Shown here: in pieces, positions 17,023 to 24,748 of the stretch | Numbering within the stretch: the stretch's first letter is position 1 | Layout: every line of letters begins with the position of its first letter | DNA from: Hymenobacter sp. BT188 | GTDB taxonomy: Bacteria > Bacteroidota > Bacteroidia > Cytophagales > Hymenobacteraceae | Reading direction: 5' to 3' | Assembly (NCBI RefSeq): GCF_014333585.1 | Contig: NZ_JACSCW010000001.1 | Location: 310,001-374,000, forward strand | Length of the DNA: 64,000 nucleotides | The notes under the pieces: generated by a model | The model's database searches: none | What the model was told of the DNA's origin: nothing | Seen by the model: only the letters and a program-made list of their open reading frames with translations | Program-made: the position numbers and the translations under genes

Positions 17023-19572
17023 ATGGCCAAATCTGCATCTGAGTCTAGCACTAACTCTTTTACCGGCTTTGTAGAGGTGCGTGGCGCCCGCGAGCACAAC
17101 CTCAAAAACGTTGATCTGAAAATTCCGCGTGATGCGTTGGTTGTATTCACGGGCGTGTCGGGTTCGGGCAAGTCGAGCCTGGCGTTCGGGACGCTGTATG
17201 CCGAGGCGCAGCGCCGCTACCTGGAGTCGGTGTCGCCGTACGCGCGGCGGCTTTTTCACCAGATGGCCGTGCCCGAGGTCGATGCCATTGAAGGCCTACC
17301 GCCAGCAGTAGCTTTGCAACAGCAGCGCGGCACGCCCACCACGCGCTCCTCGGTGGGCAGCGTCACTACGCTTTCCAACCTCGTGCGCATGCTTTACTCG
17401 CGGGCCGGCGACTATCCGGCGGGGCAGGGGATTATTTATGCCGAAGCATTTTCGCCGAATACGCCCGAAGGCGCTTGCCCCACTTGTCATGGCCTGGGCC
17501 GCATTTACGAAGTAACCGAGCGCTCCATGGTGCCCGATGACTCACTCACGATTCGGGAGCGCGCCATTGCCGCCTGGCCCCAGGCCTGGGGTGGGCAAAA
17601 TCAGCGCGATATTCTGGTTACGCTCGGCTACGACGTGGATCGTCCTTGGCGCGAGCTACCGCAAAAAGACCGCGACTGGATTCTGTTCACGGATGATCAG
17701 CCAGTGGTGCCGGTGTACCCAGGGTACTCGCCGGCCGAAACCCAGCGCGCCCTGAAGCGGCGCGAGCCACCAAACTACATGGGCACTTTCAGCAGCGCCA
17801 AGCGCCACGTGCTGCACACGTTCGCCACCACGCACAGCCCGCTGATGAAAAAGCGGGCCCTGCAATACATGCTCAGCACCGAGTGCCCGCTCTGCCACGG
17901 CAAGCGCCTACGCCCCGAGTCTTTGTCGGTGAAGTTTGCGGGACTGGATATTGCCGAGCTTTCGCATCTGCCCCTGAAGCGCTTCGCCAGCCTGTTGCGC
18001 CCCTACGCCGACGGTACGCACACCGGCCGCAAAAAGCACGATGCCGCCCACCCCGAGCAGGTTATCGTAGCCCAGCGCATCGCTGCTGATTTGGTTGCAC
18101 GCCTTGCGGTGCTGCTCGATCTGGGGCTGGGCTACCTGTCTTTGGAACGTAGTACGCCTACTTTGTCACCGGGGGAGCTGCAGCGCCTTCGGCTAGCTAC
18201 TCAGTTGTATTCCAACCTGTTTGGCGTGGTGTACGTGCTCGATGAGCCTTCTGCCGGCCTGCACCCATCGGATACGGAGGCATTGCTCACCGCGCTGGCA
18301 AGCTTGAAGCAAAGCGGCAATTCCTTGTTTGTGGTCGAGCATAATCTGGACGTCATTCGGCAGGCCGATTGGCTCGTGGATGTGGGTCCGGCTGCCGGCG
18401 AGCAGGGCGGGGAAGTACTATATAGTGGGGCGCCCGCCGGATTAGCGGAGGTGACTTCTTCGCAAACTCGCCGTTATTTATTCGGCCAAGAAAAGCCCCC
18501 CACGCGTCAGTCGCGCACACCAAGCGGCTGGCTGCGGCTGGCTGGCGTCACGCGTAACAACCTAAATGAGCTGGATATAGAGTTTCCGTTGGGCGTGCTT
18601 ACCACCGTTACTGGTGTGTCAGGCTCAGGTAAATCGAGCTTGGTTAGCCAAGTGCTGGTGGAGCTGGTAGCTGAGCATCTGGGCCAACCCATTGAAGCGG
18701 AAGAAGAGCACGAAGGCGACGAGTTGGTGCGGGCTGCACCCATCGCCACTGGGGGGCAAATTGTGAGCGGCATGGAAAATATCAAGCGGCTGGTACGCGT
18801 CGATCAGAAGCCGATTGGCCGCACGCCGCGCTCCAACATGGCCACCTACACAGGCCTCTTTGACCACGTGCGTAAGCTGTTTGCCGCTACCAAAATGGCC
18901 AAAGCCCGCCGCTACGATGCTGGTCGCTTTTCCTTCAACGTAGCTAAAGGCCGCTGCGAAAATTGCCAGGGTGAAGGCTTCGTGATGGTGGAATTGCTGT
19001 TTCTGCCCAGTGTGTACGCACCTTGCCCCGTATGCCACGGTGCCCGCTACAACGCCAAAACGCTGGAAGTCACTTATCAGGAGAAGAACATTGCCGAGGT
19101 GCTGGGCATGACCGTGGACACGGCCTGGGAGTTCTTTGCTGCCGAGCCCACTGTGCAGCGTGCCCTCACGGTATTGCGGGAAGTAGGTCTGGGCTACCTG
19201 CGGCTGGGGCAACCCGCTACCGAGTTGTCTGGTGGTGAGGCTCAGCGTATTAAGCTCGCCACGGAGCTACAACGTACCCAGCGCGGTACTTCTCTTTACG
19301 TACTCGACGAGCCTACTACCGGCCTGCACCCCTCCGACGTAGAAAAGCTCATGGCCCAGCTCGACGGCTTGGTAGAAGCCGGCAACACGGTCATCGTGGT
19401 AGAGCACGACATGCGCGTAGTAGCCGGCAGCGACTGGGTTATCGACATGGGCCCCGGCGCCGGCGATGAGGGTGGCCAGGTAGTAGCCGCTGATTCACCC
19501 GACAAATTAGCCAGGAGTAAAACCAGCCGTACAGCTTCGTATTTAGCACGCTTTCTCGGTGAAGGGCAGTAA
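17023..19572 (+). CDS. UvrA2-type ABC ATPase lacking the UvrB-binding domain
   Basis: An 849-residue UvrA paralogue. The start is set at 17023 because VEVRGAREHNLKNVDL, the usual UvrA opening, follows within 20 residues. Two Walker A motifs occur (GVSGSGKSSL, Lys50 and a second copy), with ABC signatures LSPGE and LSGGE and zinc pairs CPTC (152-155), CPLC, CENC and CPVC. Between LYSRAG (about residue 128) and CPTC only some 25 residues remain, where canonical UvrA carries the UvrB-binding domain and the first half of a zinc site. This matches the UvrA2 class. Such proteins are tied to tolerance of DNA-binding drugs; involvement in UvrBC repair is unlikely. Confidence 0.88.
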   Translation: MAKSASESSTNSFTGFVEVRGAREHNLKNVDLKIPRDALVVFTGVSGSGKSSLAFGTLYAEAQRRYLESVSPYARRLFHQMAVPEVDAIEGLPPAVALQQQRGTPTTRSSVGSVTTLSNLVRMLYSRAGDYPAGQGIIYAEAFSPNTPEGACPTCHGLGRIYEVTERSMVPDDSLTIRERAIAAWPQAWGGQNQRDILVTLGYDVDRPWRELPQKDRDWILFTDDQPVVPVYPGYSPAETQRALKRREPPNYMGTFSSAKRHVLHTFATTHSPLMKKRALQYMLSTECPLCHGKRLRPESLSVKFAGLDIAELSHLPLKRFASLLRPYADGTHTGRKKHDAAHPEQVIVAQRIAADLVARLAVLLDLGLGYLSLERSTPTLSPGELQRLRLATQLYSNLFGVVYVLDEPSAGLHPSDTEALLTALASLKQSGNSLFVVEHNLDVIRQADWLVDVGPAAGEQGGEVLYSGAPAGLAEVTSSQTRRYLFGQEKPPTRQSRTPSGWLRLAGVTRNNLNELDIEFPLGVLTTVTGVSGSGKSSLVSQVLVELVAEHLGQPIEAEEEHEGDELVRAAPIATGGQIVSGMENIKRLVRVDQKPIGRTPRSNMATYTGLFDHVRKLFAATKMAKARRYDAGRFSFNVAKGRCENCQGEGFVMVELLFLPSVYAPCPVCHGARYNAKTLEVTYQEKNIAEVLGMTVDTAWEFFAAEPTVQRALTVLREVGLGYLRLGQPATELSGGEAQRIKLATELQRTQRGTSLYVLDEPTTGLHPSDVEKLMAQLDGLVEAGNTVIVVEHDMRVVAGSDWVIDMGPGAGDEGGQVVAADSPDKLARSKTSRTASYLARFLGEGQ

Positions 19573-19600
19573 CTAAAATAAACACTCTATCAACCAGAAC

Positions 19601-19693
19601 GTCATGCAGAGCAACGCGAAGCATCTCACGTGTTTACTAGGAGTACTAATTAGACATCAACACGCGAGGTGCTTCGCTGCCGCTCTGCATGAC
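19601..19693. repeat. Palindromic GTCATGCAGAG element, copy 2
   Basis: GTCATGCAGAGCAACGCGAAGC at the left is mirrored by GCTTCGCTGCCGCTCTGCATGAC at the right, with an inner ATCTCACGTGTT / AACACGCGAGGT pair. The arms have diverged at several sites, so it is an older copy than the one at 59955. It lies between the UvrA2 gene and the HipA-like gene. Confidence 0.75.
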
Positions 19694-19814
19694 CGCCGGA
19701 CTTATATTTCATTCCCAGTCTGGCCACGCATCAGGGCAGTTCTTAATTCTAGTTCAATAAAATCCTCGCATTGTGCGTCCTTTGCGGGCCTTCATTCTTC
19801 TGTTTTGTGTGCCT

Positions 19815-20615
19815 ATGCCGGCTAATCTTTCTTTAAGAACCGTTGATGTGACGCGTTATGTGATGCCGCTACGTGAAGGTGGCTCCCTGCCAGCTTTGGC
19901 AGAGGCCGATGATGGGTTTCTGTACGTTTTAAAGTTTAGAGGAGCAGGGCAGGGAATTAAGGCTCTTATTGCCGAACTCATTGTGGGCGAGTTGGCGCGG
20001 GTGCTGGGCCTGCGCGTGCCGGAGCTGGTGTTTTGTCAGCTCGACGAAGCTTTCGGACGCACCGAGCCCGATGAGGAGATTCAGGATTTGCTGCGTGCCA
20101 GCACCGGCGTCAATCTGGGGCTGCACTACCTTTCGGGCGCTATCACCTTCGACCCGCTGGTTACTACTATCGAGCCCTATCTGGCCTCCCAGATTGTGTG
20201 GCTGGACTCCCTGACGCTCAACGTGGACCGCACCGCCCGCAATACCAATATGCTAATGTGGCACAAGGAGTTGTGGCTGATTGACCACGGTGCGGCTCTC
20301 TATGTGCATCACGCCGGCTCGGGCTGGGCTCAGCCGGAACGTCAGCGCTCTTTTGCCCAGGTGAAAGACCATGTGTTGCTGTCGAAAGCCGCCGAGCTGG
20401 AAGCCGTGAACACTGAAAGCCGGGCTTTGCTTTCTGGTGATGTTATTCGGGAGATTGTGGCCCTGGTGCCCGATGAATGGCTCCTGGAAGCTTTTTCAGC
20501 GGAGACTACGGCCCAGGAGCAGCGGACGGCCTATGTGGATTTTTTGGAAGCCCGTCTCGCCGCATCAGATACTTTTGTTCAAGAAGCGCAGCATGCCCGA
20601 CAAGCACTTATTTGA
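19815..20615 (+). CDS. HipA-like kinase-fold protein
   Basis: A 266-residue protein of the HipA-like family that accompanies DUF3037. The kinase-fold region shows DGFLYVLKFRGAGQG (putative nucleotide-binding Lys), LIAELIVGELARVLGLRVPELVF, LTLNVDRTARNTNMLMW (catalytic-loop region with Asp and Asn) and LWLIDHGAALY (metal-binding Asp). The start is set at 19815; an upstream ATG at 19773 adds 14 residues. It overlaps the next gene by 23 bases, so translation is probably coupled. Unlike classic HipAB there is no HipB-like DNA-binding antitoxin gene next to it. Function is unknown. Confidence 0.78.
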   Translation: MPANLSLRTVDVTRYVMPLREGGSLPALAEADDGFLYVLKFRGAGQGIKALIAELIVGELARVLGLRVPELVFCQLDEAFGRTEPDEEIQDLLRASTGVNLGLHYLSGAITFDPLVTTIEPYLASQIVWLDSLTLNVDRTARNTNMLMWHKELWLIDHGAALYVHHAGSGWAQPERQRSFAQVKDHVLLSKAAELEAVNTESRALLSGDVIREIVALVPDEWLLEAFSAETTAQEQRTAYVDFLEARLAASDTFVQEAQHARQALI

Positions 20616-20979
20616 GTACGCCGTTCTGCGCGTAGTGCCGCGCGTGGAGCGAGAAGAATTCCTCAACGTCGGCGTCATTGTGTACTGTCGGGCGCAGGGC
20701 TTTTTGCAAACACAGTTTGAGCTGCCTGAAGCCCGCCTGCGCGCCTTTGCTGGCGACCAACTGGATATGCAGGAGCTAACCGACCGCTTACGGGCGTTCG
20801 AGCGAATCTGCCGGGGCCGCCCCGAAGGTGGTCCCATTGGTCAATTGTCCATTGCTGAGCGGTTTCGCTGGCTTACGGCCACGCGCAGCACCGTAGTGCA
20901 AACCTCACCTGTACATCCCGGCCTCTGCGAAGATGCCGCCGCTACGCTGGCGCGTTTACACGCACAGCTTGTGCAGTGA
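20593..20979 (+). CDS. DUF3037 domain protein
   Basis: A 128-residue protein that matches the DUF3037 family, with the opening FEYAVLRVVPRVEREEFLNVGVIVYC and the following FLQTQFELPEARLRAF. The start at 20593 lies inside the HipA-like gene, 23 bases before its stop; the fixed pairing with a HipA-like gene is a known gene neighbourhood. No catalytic motif is visible. The pair probably acts together as a two-part unit of unknown role. Confidence 0.82.
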   Translation: MPDKHLFEYAVLRVVPRVEREEFLNVGVIVYCRAQGFLQTQFELPEARLRAFAGDQLDMQELTDRLRAFERICRGRPEGGPIGQLSIAERFRWLTATRSTVVQTSPVHPGLCEDAAATLARLHAQLVQ

Positions 20980-21107
20980 AATCATGTCATGTAAGGCTAT
21001 GGCAACATGCTGACAGAATAGCCAGTCGGTATTGCAGCTGAAAAAAGCCCCCTAGAAAAATTATAGCCAATCTTCTACCAAGCTAAAATGCTATTCATCA
21101 ATCAAGT

Positions 21108-21206
21108 ATGTCTGTTTCTGAAGTAGAAAAGAACGAGAAAGTTAAATTTCCCAAAATCAGTCCTTGGTATGGTAGTTGGGGCTGTGGTTGCTACGCCGGC
21201 GTTTAG
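21108..21206 (+). CDS. Small peptide ORF with Gly/Cys/aromatic C-terminus
   Basis: A 32-codon open frame that starts with ATG at 21108. The first half is charged (MSVSEVEKNEKVKFPK) and the second half is small, aromatic and Cys-rich (PWYGSWGCGCYAGV). This split resembles a leader and core of a ribosomal peptide natural product, but no modification enzyme or transporter typical of such clusters was found next to it. It lies between the DUF3037 gene and a STAS-like gene in an otherwise gene-free stretch. It may equally be a small structural protein or a chance frame. Confidence 0.35.
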   Translation: MSVSEVEKNEKVKFPKISPWYGSWGCGCYAGV

Positions 21207-21249
21207 AGGCGGCAACTAGCAAATTTGGGGCAGGGAGGTCAGGTTGAGT

Positions 21250-21681
21250 ATGTCGAATAACTATAATATTTATTATGAGAATCCTGTAGGGCGGGCCGTG
21301 GATGACCCGATGGGTTTTGCCCGCCTTACGTATCAGGCTGGATTGCGGCCCGAGGATGGATTTAAGGCCCTGCTCGGCCAGGTAACGAAACTATTAGCTC
21401 AGCGTGAGGATGGCTGTCTGCTGATAGATCAGCGGTTGATGGCTCCCTTTACGCCCGAAGAGCAGCAACATGTGATTCAGCAGTGGCTACCACGTACTGT
21501 AAAGGAATGTGGTTACCGCTATGGCGCCGTGCTAGTAGCGCAAGATGTGTTTGCACGCCTCGCTACAGCCACTGTGATAGCTGCCGTGCGCGACTTATCT
21601 ATTACATACCAATACTTCGAGCAGGAAGCCGAGGCCATCACTTGGCTTATGAGTCAGCAGCGGCAAGCTGTAAGGGCATAG
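21250..21681 (+). CDS. STAS/SpoIIAA-like small protein
   Basis: A 143-residue protein without signal peptide, probably of the STAS/SpoIIAA-like fold common in Hymenobacter. The middle alternates strands and helices, GCLLIDQRLMAPFTPEEQQHV and YRYGAVLVAQDVF, ending with FEQEAEAITWLMSQ, as in these proteins. ATG at 21250 is preferred over the TTG at 21244. A strong hairpin follows the stop codon, so it is a single-gene unit. Its function is unknown; regulation by phosphorylation is possible for STAS folds but no evidence is seen. Confidence 0.55.
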   Translation: MSNNYNIYYENPVGRAVDDPMGFARLTYQAGLRPEDGFKALLGQVTKLLAQREDGCLLIDQRLMAPFTPEEQQHVIQQWLPRTVKECGYRYGAVLVAQDVFARLATATVIAAVRDLSITYQYFEQEAEAITWLMSQQRQAVRA

Positions 21682-21706
21682 TTTAGAGCTCAATAACAAT
21701 GTAAGG

Positions 21707-21764
21707 AAAGAAGGCCTGAACGGTCATCCCACTACGGAATGGGATGACCGTTCAGGCCTTCTTT
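21707..21764. terminator. 25-bp perfect hairpin terminator
   Basis: Bases 21707-21731 and 21740-21764 are exact inverted copies, starting AAAGAAGGCCTGAACGG and ending CCGTTCAGGCCTTCTTT, with an 8-base loop. The stem has A/T-rich outer ends that give the U tract on either strand. It follows the STAS-like gene. Confidence 0.85.
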
Positions 21765-21806
21765 GCGTATGAGGGGGCTTATTTACGTGCCGCTTATCCG
21801 TTTGCT

Positions 21807-22970
21807 ATGAGTCAGGTATTGACTGCCGCGCCCCTCGCGTCTGCTACGCGAGCGCGCATTGCCATTGCGCTATTTTTCTTTGTGTCTGGATTTGGGTTTG
21901 CTACCTGGGCATCACGCATTCCATTCATCCAACACCGGCTTGGGCTGAATGAAGCTCAACTGGGGGGCGTTTTGCTGGCCCTGCCGGTTGGCTTGATGCT
22001 CACACTGCCTGTCACGGGGCAGTTATTACAGCGCTTTAGTAGCCGTCATGTGATGATGGCGGGCGCGATACTCTACAATGTTGCATTGGCACTTTTAGGT
22101 TTTGTGACTCAAACCTGGCAGTTAGTGGCCCTGCTGTTTTGCTTCGGTTCCTCTCGCAATCTGCTCAACCTGAGTGTGAACGCGCAGTCGGTGGGCGTAC
22201 AAACTTTGTATGACCGCTCCATTATTGCTTCTTTTCATGGAGTATGGAGCGTGGCGGGGTTTGCGGCAGCAGGAATAGGTACCTTATTAATCAGGGGGTC
22301 GGTGCCTATTAGCTACCACTTCTTGGGTGTCGCGGTGCTGCTTACGGCGCTGTCGCTGGCGTTTTTCCCTAATGTGTTGGCCTTACCGCCGTCGCCGCCG
22401 GCCACAAAGTCGCGCTTTTCCTGGCCTGACAAGCGTCTGCTGAAATACGGCCTTATTACGTTCGCCTCCATGGCCTGCGAAGGGACACTTTATGACTGGA
22501 CGGGCGTGTACTTTGTACAGGCCGTGCACGCACCCAAGGAGTTAGCAACATTGGGCTTTACAGCGTACTTAATTGCCATGACCACAGGCCGCTTCCTCGG
22601 GGACTGGGGAATAAGCCGTTTTGGCACCAAACCCATGCTGCGAGCCAGCGGCATGTTAATGACAACCGGCTTACTGCTGGCCGCAGCTTTCCCAACGCCG
22701 TTGCTGGCTGGTTTCGGGTTTGTGCTGGGTGGCCTGGGCGTATCGTGCGTAGTGCCACTGGTGTTTGGGCTCGTTGGCAAAGCCAGTCCTGAGCGTGCTG
22801 GGGCCGCTATTGCTTCCGTCTCGACTGTGAGTTATTTCGGTTTCCTGATCGTGCCGCCGCTGGTGGGGTTCGTGGCTAAAGCCTCTAATTTGCGCTGGTC
22901 GTTTGCGTTGGTGGCGCTTTTGGGCGGTCTGGTGATCTGGCTGGTGCCCAAGCTACGGGAGGAGGTGTAG
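21807..22970 (+). CDS. MFS transporter
   Basis: A 387-residue transporter with 12 helices. The start is set at 21807 because an earlier in-frame ATG (21744) falls inside the terminator hairpin. Helix 1 (IALFFFVSGFGFATWASRIPFI) and the linker pattern fit a sugar- or drug-type MFS with similarity to the FucP/YbjJ-like branch (GFATWASRIPFIQ is typical of YbjJ-like proteins). A copy of the GGGGGGC motif encodes LGGVLL near residue 55. Substrate is unknown. No neighbouring enzyme points to a pathway. Confidence 0.8.
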   Translation: MSQVLTAAPLASATRARIAIALFFFVSGFGFATWASRIPFIQHRLGLNEAQLGGVLLALPVGLMLTLPVTGQLLQRFSSRHVMMAGAILYNVALALLGFVTQTWQLVALLFCFGSSRNLLNLSVNAQSVGVQTLYDRSIIASFHGVWSVAGFAAAGIGTLLIRGSVPISYHFLGVAVLLTALSLAFFPNVLALPPSPPATKSRFSWPDKRLLKYGLITFASMACEGTLYDWTGVYFVQAVHAPKELATLGFTAYLIAMTTGRFLGDWGISRFGTKPMLRASGMLMTTGLLLAAAFPTPLLAGFGFVLGGLGVSCVVPLVFGLVGKASPERAGAAIASVSTVSYFGFLIVPPLVGFVAKASNLRWSFALVALLGGLVIWLVPKLREEV

Positions 22971-23074
22971 AAAAGCCCCCCGACAATTGAGCGCGCACTA
23001 CTAGGCACCAAGCTGAACAACGGCCTTTGCCACTTCCTGAGCGTATATGGTAGCCATCACCTCAACATAACAGC

Positions 23075-24055
23075 ATGGACTACATTCGCTTAGGGGCCTC
23101 GGGCCTTCAGGTTTCCAGAATCTGCCTGGGTACAATGACCTATGGTGCGCCCACCGACCGCTGGCCGTGGGCTCTCAACGAGGAGCAGAGCCGGCCTTTC
23201 ATTCAAAAAGCATTGGAGCTGGGAATCAACTTCTTCGATACGGCCGACGTGTATTCCAACGGTGCCAGTGAGGAAGTAGTCGGTCGTGCCCTGCGCGACT
23301 TTGCCTCCCGCGACGATGTGGTTATTGCCACCAAAGTATTTAATGCAACGGGGGCAGGACCCAACGATAAAGGTCTGTCGCGCAAGCACATAATGAAGGC
23401 TATTGATGCCAGCCTCAAGCGCCTCGGCACCGATTACGTTGACCTATATCAGATTCACCGCTGGGATTATAATACGCCCATTGAGGAAACACTTGAAGCT
23501 TTGCACGACGTGGTGAAAGCAGGCAAAGCGCGCTACATCGGTGCCTCTTCCATGTTTTCGTGGCAGTTTGCACAGGCGCTGTATTTGGCCGATCTGCACG
23601 GCTGGACGCGGTTTGTGAGTATGCAGCCCCACTACAATCTAGTATATCGGGAAGAGGAGCGCGAAATGCTGCCACTGTGCCAGGATCAGAAGATTGGGGT
23701 CATTCCGTGGTCGCCGCTGGCGCGGGGGCTGCTCACGGGTAAGCGCACCAAGGCGCGCAACGAAACCGAGCGCGCCCGCACTGATATTTTCGGTCAGGCG
23801 CTGTACTCCCGCGACGATGACTTCGACGTGGCGGCCCGCGTGATGGAAGTGGCCGAAGCCCGCGGTCTGCCCAATGCGCAGGTAGCGCTGGCCTGGATGC
23901 TGTCGAAGCCCGTTATTACGGCGCCCATTATCGGGGCTAGCAAAACCGGCCACCTCGAGGATGCTGTAGCCGCTCTGGATGTACAGCTTTCCGAGGATGA
24001 GATTACCCGTCTGGAGGAGCTGTATTTACCGCATCCGGTGCTGGGTTTTGCCTAA
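23075..24055 (+). CDS. Aldo/keto reductase
   Basis: A 326-residue NADPH-dependent reductase with the (beta/alpha)8 fold. It begins MDYIRLGASGLQVSRICLGT, typical of the YajO/Tas-like branch. The catalytic tetrad is visible as Asp in FFDTADVYSNG, Tyr in the same motif, Lys in VIATKVFN and His in QIHRWDYNTP. The C-terminal cofactor-binding loop is seen in APIIGASKTGHLED. It stands alone; substrate unknown, with aldehydes and keto-compounds the usual range. Confidence 0.9.
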   Translation: MDYIRLGASGLQVSRICLGTMTYGAPTDRWPWALNEEQSRPFIQKALELGINFFDTADVYSNGASEEVVGRALRDFASRDDVVIATKVFNATGAGPNDKGLSRKHIMKAIDASLKRLGTDYVDLYQIHRWDYNTPIEETLEALHDVVKAGKARYIGASSMFSWQFAQALYLADLHGWTRFVSMQPHYNLVYREEEREMLPLCQDQKIGVIPWSPLARGLLTGKRTKARNETERARTDIFGQALYSRDDDFDVAARVMEVAEARGLPNAQVALAWMLSKPVITAPIIGASKTGHLEDAVAALDVQLSEDEITRLEELYLPHPVLGFA

Positions 24056-24085
24056 ATAGGCCGCTACATACCTGTATTTCTAGCT

Positions 24086-24625
24086 ATGAAAACCTTTCTC
24101 TTATTGCTCTTGCTGAGCCTGGCTGCCTGCGCGCCTGAGCAGGTAAAAAGCATCACTCAGCAACCGGGCGTCGATTTTACAGTTTACAAAACTTACAACT
24201 TTATGGATGTGAGCGCCCGTAATGAGGCTGCTTTTGAGGGTCCCGGTACGGGCATCGAAAACCTGAAGCAAGCCGTGAGTCGCGAGATGTCACGGCGCGG
24301 CTATCAGCAGTCCGATGCGCCGGACTTGTGGGTTAATATCGGCGTAGTGACTCAGGACAAAAAGCAAACCCGCCAAACCACTATTCGTGAGGCGCCTTAT
24401 TATATCGGGCAGCGCAACTACCGCTGGCAAAGTCAGGATGTGGTAGTGGGCACCTACGAGGAAGGCACCGCCACCGTGGAAGTGGTGGATGCCGCCCGCA
24501 ACGAGCTTATCTGGGAAGGCTCGGTAGCCAGCATTCTGACGCCCGACCCCGGCAAACTTACCAGACGCATCAACGACGCCATCACGTCGTTGTTTGATAA
24601 ATACCCAGTTCCGCCCCAAGGCTAA
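24086..24625 (+). CDS. DUF4136 lipoprotein
   Basis: A 179-residue lipoprotein with signal LLLLLLSLAACAPEQ (lipid attachment at Cys15). The DUF4136 domain is seen in DFTVYKTYNFMDV, AVSREMSRRGYQQSDAPDLWVNIGV and the C-terminal ELIWEGSVASILTP. The family is common in the cell envelope of Bacteroidota and its role is unknown. A terminator follows, sharing the GGGGGGC motif. Confidence 0.85.
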   Translation: MKTFLLLLLLSLAACAPEQVKSITQQPGVDFTVYKTYNFMDVSARNEAAFEGPGTGIENLKQAVSREMSRRGYQQSDAPDLWVNIGVVTQDKKQTRQTTIREAPYYIGQRNYRWQSQDVVVGTYEEGTATVEVVDAARNELIWEGSVASILTPDPGKLTRRINDAITSLFDKYPVPPQG

Positions 24626-24640
24626 TTCAGTTAGCTACTT

Positions 24641-24682
24641 CCAAAAAAGCCCTCCAATGCAATGATTGGGGGGCTTTTTTGG
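24641..24682. terminator. Bidirectional terminator with GGGGGGC arm
   Basis: CCAAAAAAGCCCTCCAAT (24641-24658) pairs with ATTGGGGGGCTTTTTTGG (24665-24682) with one G-T wobble. U tracts occur on both strands. It closes the DUF4136 gene. Confidence 0.9.
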
Positions 24683-24748
24683 AAGTAATGCAGCAGCTAG
24701 CGAAGAATTGAACCATCGGTACGTTTCTTCTCGTCCTACCTTTGCCGG

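Noticed and set aside
19815..20979. Classic HipBA toxin-antitoxin pair
   Set aside because: The partner is a DUF3037 protein, not a helix-turn-helix antitoxin, and it lies downstream of the kinase gene.
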